A stretch of DNA of 64,000 nt from Larix kaempferi (Eukaryota > Streptophyta > Pinopsida > Pinales > Pinaceae): NCBI GenBank assembly GCA_027924585.1, contig BSBM01000423.1:4922001-4986000 (forward strand), written 5' to 3'. This document shows positions 60,879 to 64,000 of the stretch, piece after piece. Numbering within the stretch: position 1 is the stretch's first letter; each line of letters begins with the position of its first letter. The position numbers and the translations under genes are program-made. The notes under the pieces are model-generated. The model was not told the origin of the DNA, did not search any database, and saw only the letters and a program-made list of their open reading frames with translations.

Positions 60879-61481
60879 CTAACCACCTAGCTTGCCTGCG
60901 TTAAGATTTTTTTGATCCAGTAAATACTTTAAGCCTTTATTGTCAGTCATTAAGATAAATTTTCTTCCGATCAGGTGATGGCGCCACATTTTAAGTGCGT
61001 GTATTACAGCAGCGATCTCAAGATCGTAAGTTGCATAGTTCTTTTCATGAATTTTTAGTTTTCTTGACTCATAAGCAATCACATGACCTTCTTGAGTTAA
61101 GACCCCTCCTAGTCCTTCATTGCATGCATCAGTGCATACTACGAAATCCTTATTGGGATCAACAATTTTTAGAACTGGTGCGGTTGTTAATAATTCTTTT
61201 AACTTATTAAAACTTTCTTGACACTTGTTATCCCACATGAATTTCTTTCCCTTCTTCTGCAAAGAAGTGATGGGATTTACAATTCATGAAAATCCTTCGA
61301 TAAACTTTCTGTAGTAACCTATTATCCCCATGAATGACTGTACATTAGTTACGTCCTTGGGAACAGGCCACCTGTTAATTGCTTTTATCTTGTCCGGATC
61401 AATGGAAATACCATCTTTTGAAATTATAGACCCAAATGCTGAATTTATCTCTGTAAAAATCACATTTACTGAACTTAGCAT
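60879..61481 (-). pseudogene. Chromovirus RT thumb and RNase H
   Basis: Frame shifted by one relative to the RT finger/palm part. [16 protein letters not shown] and VQSFMGIIGYYRKFIEGFS are the RT end; VVCTDACNEGLGGVLTQ, YDLEIAAVIHALKMWRHHLIG and LMTDNKGLKYLLDQ carry the RNase H Asp-Glu-Asp residues. A stop after FIEGFS and a frameshift near 60895 (NLNAG instead of NARQ) break it. Confidence 0.9.
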
Positions 61482-62304
61482 ACAACCGCTGTTCTCTTAA
61501 TACTTGTAGAATTATTTTAAAGTGTTCTTCATGCTCTTTTGCAGTTTTAGAGTAAATTAAAATGTCATCAATGAATACGACTACAAACTTATCCAAATAC
61601 TAATGCAGAACATTGTTCATCAAACACATGAAAACTGTGGGTGCGTTAGTCATCCCAAAAGGCATAACTACGAACTCGTAGTGTCCATACCTAGTTCTGA
61701 ATGCAGTCTTGAATATGTCCTCATATTTTATTTTAACTTGATGATAACCAGATCTTAAATCAATTTTAGTAAATATCTCTACCCCACGTACTTGATCGAA
61801 CAAATCATCTATGCGTGGAAAGGGATATCGATTCTTTATTGTCATTTTATTAAGTTGACGGTAATCAATGCATAGGCGCATGGTACCATCCTTCTTCTTA
61901 ACAAAAATTACTGGTGCTCCCCAAGGAAACACACTGGGCCTTATGTAGTTTTTACCTATTAATTCTTTTAGCTGAGATTTTAACTCATTTAACTCTAGAA
62001 TATTCATCCCATAGGGTTCCTTTGAGTTAGGTACCGCACCTGGTACTAACTCAATGGTGAAGTCAAGCTCCCTTTTCGGAGGTAATCCTGGAATTTCTTC
62101 CAGGAATACATCCGAAAAATTCTGAAGAATAGGAATATCCTCTAGTTTTAACTTGTCTTCTTTAGATGAACATTTGTCATTAATAACATTTACAGCAAAT
62201 AATTTACAACCTTTTCTTGCAGCTCTTTTTACTTGTAACGCAGAAATCTGTCTCACAGATGTCTTCCTAGAAATGCCTTTAACAGTTTTAGCTACACCTT
62301 TCAT
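61399..62304 (-). pseudogene. Chromovirus reverse transcriptase, finger and palm
   Basis: From 62304: linker, then [76 protein letters not shown] and the active site FIDD in [16 protein letters not shown] at 61598-61600 separates NNVLH from YLDKFVV (family: HQYLD), again a Gln position. The catalytic Asp pair is preserved. A frameshift near 61440 leads into the RNase H part. Confidence 0.92.
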
Positions 62305-62566
62305 TATTTAAACAAACGAAATACTTTTCATAACAATTCAATAAAACTCTATGTTGTTCAAGCCAATCCATACTAATTAACAAGTCATAAGATCCTAATG
62401 ATAAAATATTCAAATTTACTTGTGTTTTTAGTTGACTTAGAAAAACTTCACAATCTTTAACAAAATCTGTAACTTTTCTTTTTGTACCACTTGCAAGCTG
62501 AACTAACCATGGGTTATCAAATTTTCTATCTTTAACTTGAAATTTTTCACTAATTTGGGTGAGATA
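62305..62566 (-). pseudogene. Chromovirus protease, C-terminal remnant
   Basis: Minus-strand reading gives LSLGSYDLLISMDWLEQHR (about 62360-62415), the conserved end of the gypsy retropepsin, after FDNPWLVQLASGTKRKV. The N-terminal part with the DSG site is cut away by the insertion at 62567. A shift near 62300 separates it from RT. Confidence 0.8.
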
Positions 62567-64000
62567 TGTTGGGCCTGGCCCAACAGGGCCATTTTTGGAA
62601 CCATTTTTGAAGACAAATGGAGCTGAGCTGAGTGCAGCTCAAGAGAAGAGTAAAATTGGCTAAGTATGGAGAGTGTTGCGGAGTGCAGTACTAGGTTTTG
62701 AAGGGCACTGCAAAGTTGTACGTAGCACCAAGTTTTGAAGTATACCACGAAGAGGAGGCGCAGTATAGGTACAGTGCTGCGATGATAGGGAGCCACGTGG
62801 AGCCAATAAAGCTACATACTGGACAAAGGGTGGCTAGATATTTTGGATAGACCTATGGTGGTATAATTTTGGAAAGTCTGTTGAAGATGCTGAGTTGCGG
62901 GCATGAGCAGATCGGGAAGGCGGCCAGCTGTACGAGTCCGTTCAGCAGAGGATGGGTTAGAAAGTGACTGTTTGGCATGCAGAAGAGTATGTCACCGTTG
63001 AGCAGAGGGCGACGTGCTGAGGACAACGACTGGAAGCTAAGCTAGTTGTACGTGGCTGATCGGAGGATAGATGACCTACTGAAGAAGGTGACTGGGGGCT
63101 GAGCCAGTCGCATGAGCCATTAGTTGAAGGGCGGCTCAGGTACAAGGAGAAGGTTGACAGCAACAGAAGAAGGATGTGGAAGACTGCCACGATAGAAGAT
63201 ACACTACCAGAAGCCTGCATACGGTTCAGAGGGACCGTAGTGGTTCGGAAACCCTTAGGGTTTCTGTCTTCATGATTGTAAAGACACGACCTTAGGGTGT
63301 GATTTATAAAAGGAGACAATTTTGTAATAGGAAGGGTTGGCATTAGTGATGTTAATAATTAGCCATTGTTGATGTTAGATTTATACTCTCATTTTGTTGC
63401 ATATTGTAATATCTCTGTGAGTTTGAAAATATTGTAACGGCTCTACAGCTGAGTGTGCAGAGACCTATCTAAGTAGAAGAGAGCCACAGTTGAGTGCGCG
63501 GCTAAGAACTGTTGAACCCTTACTTCTAAGAAATATAACAACAGTTCTTGTGGATGTAGATTCCCATCTGGGGGAGTGAACCACGTTATATCTTGTGTTA
63601 TGCGACTGAATGTTGGTGTGATTGCATTTATGTTTAACTGTTTCTGTAGATGAATGCCTTGGTATTACCTTGCAGTCTGTTATGTTGAGACTTTTTATAT
63701 GCATTAGTCATCAGGGAGAGTATGGAATGATATGATTAAGTCTACATGAGTAGGTGAATGGTTAGTATTTTGCATTGCTTCTGAGAACAATTCATTTATT
63801 ATCTGCTTAAGTCTGGAGGAAGTTACTTAAAGCGCTTTCGCAAATACAGTCAATGCATGTGTATCAGTTACTTTGTAGTTGAGGGTTATGATTAAAAATA
63901 GTAATAGCTGATTGTATGTATGAAGGTTAAGTGTTAAGACTACTTTAGTGCACTATTGAGTGGATGAGTGATACTCAGTGCTGTGCCTTGAGTAGGTTGC
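62567..64000 (+). repeat. LTR of an inserted element, runs off the window
   Basis: Begins TGTTGGGCC inside chromovirus protease. The first 19 bp form a perfect hairpin (9-bp arms around one base). Features in order: TATA-like TTTATAAAAGG (63303-63313), CTGGGGGAGTGAACCACGTTA near 63570, a motif common shortly before plant LTR ends. No primer-binding site or coding sequence is reached, so the right end is unknown; part of 63700-64000 could already lie beyond the LTR. ORFs here are short and without domains. Confidence 0.65.
63303..63313 (+). promoter_or_regulatory. TATA box of the 62567 LTR
   Basis: TTTATAAAAGG, about 740 bp into the LTR and 260 bp before the GGGGGAGTGAACCACG motif. Confidence 0.6.

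Larger units (their letters stand above)
59264..62566 (-). mobile_element. Chromovirus-type Ty3/gypsy, 3' half (protease end to integrase)
   Basis: Minus-strand pol with protease C-terminus, RT, RNase H, integrase and a chromodomain-like tail, followed by a polypurine tract and LTR. The [11 protein letters not shown] and EATWE motifs match the del/Tekay group of chromoviruses. The 5' end (gag, primer site, 5' LTR) is not in the window because a + strand LTR cuts in at 62567. Several stops and frameshifts inactivate it. Confidence 0.92.

Overview
The window is a stack of nested, decayed LTR retrotransposons from a large, AT-rich seed-plant genome. No host gene was recognised. The plant assignment rests on element families seen directly: Ty1/copia, a Tat-type Ty3/gypsy with a second RNase H, a chromodomain-type gypsy, a large-LTR non-coding (LARD-like) element and gag-only elements. 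Very long LTRs (2.8-4.1 kb), deep nesting and methylation-style decay (CAG to TAG stops) suit a conifer or similar giant genome, but the species cannot be fixed from the sequence.

Layout. 1-2474 (+): 3'-truncated copia gag-pol, cut inside reverse transcriptase by E1. 2475-26823 (+): E1, a gag-only LTR element (LTR 2475-6138, gag 6305-6673 resuming at 18935-20268). E1 gag is split by a complete 12.3-kb Tat-like element (6674-18934) flanked by GCTAG/GCTGG. 20269-26504: non-coding DNA with an LTR-like segment from 21971 and a 3 x 191-bp tandem repeat. 26505-26823: second, short copy of the start of the E1 LTR, ended by another LTR-like sequence (26824-29737).

29738-62566 is dominated by a minus-strand chromovirus-type gypsy: pol at 59348-62566 and an LTR that appears split into 57416-59263 and 29738-32143. 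Between the halves lies a tandem LTR-INT-LTR-INT-LTR array of a gag-only element (32144-57415, period 5744 bp). The leftmost LTR of that array is split by an 11-kb LARD-like element (32236-43226) with exact CATAA target duplications. From 62567 a new + strand LTR interrupts the chromovirus.

How the parts relate. The Tat element is the apparent autonomous relative of the gag-only array: Gag core, LTR termini (TGTTA...TAACA), primer-binding site type and polypurine tract agree. The LARD likewise resembles a non-autonomous derivative of the chromovirus. The most unusual observation is that two LTR families carry sense-strand ORFs in the U3 part of the LTR, upstream of the LTR TATA box: 525 codons in both Tat LTRs and 133 codons in all three LTRs of the gag-only array.
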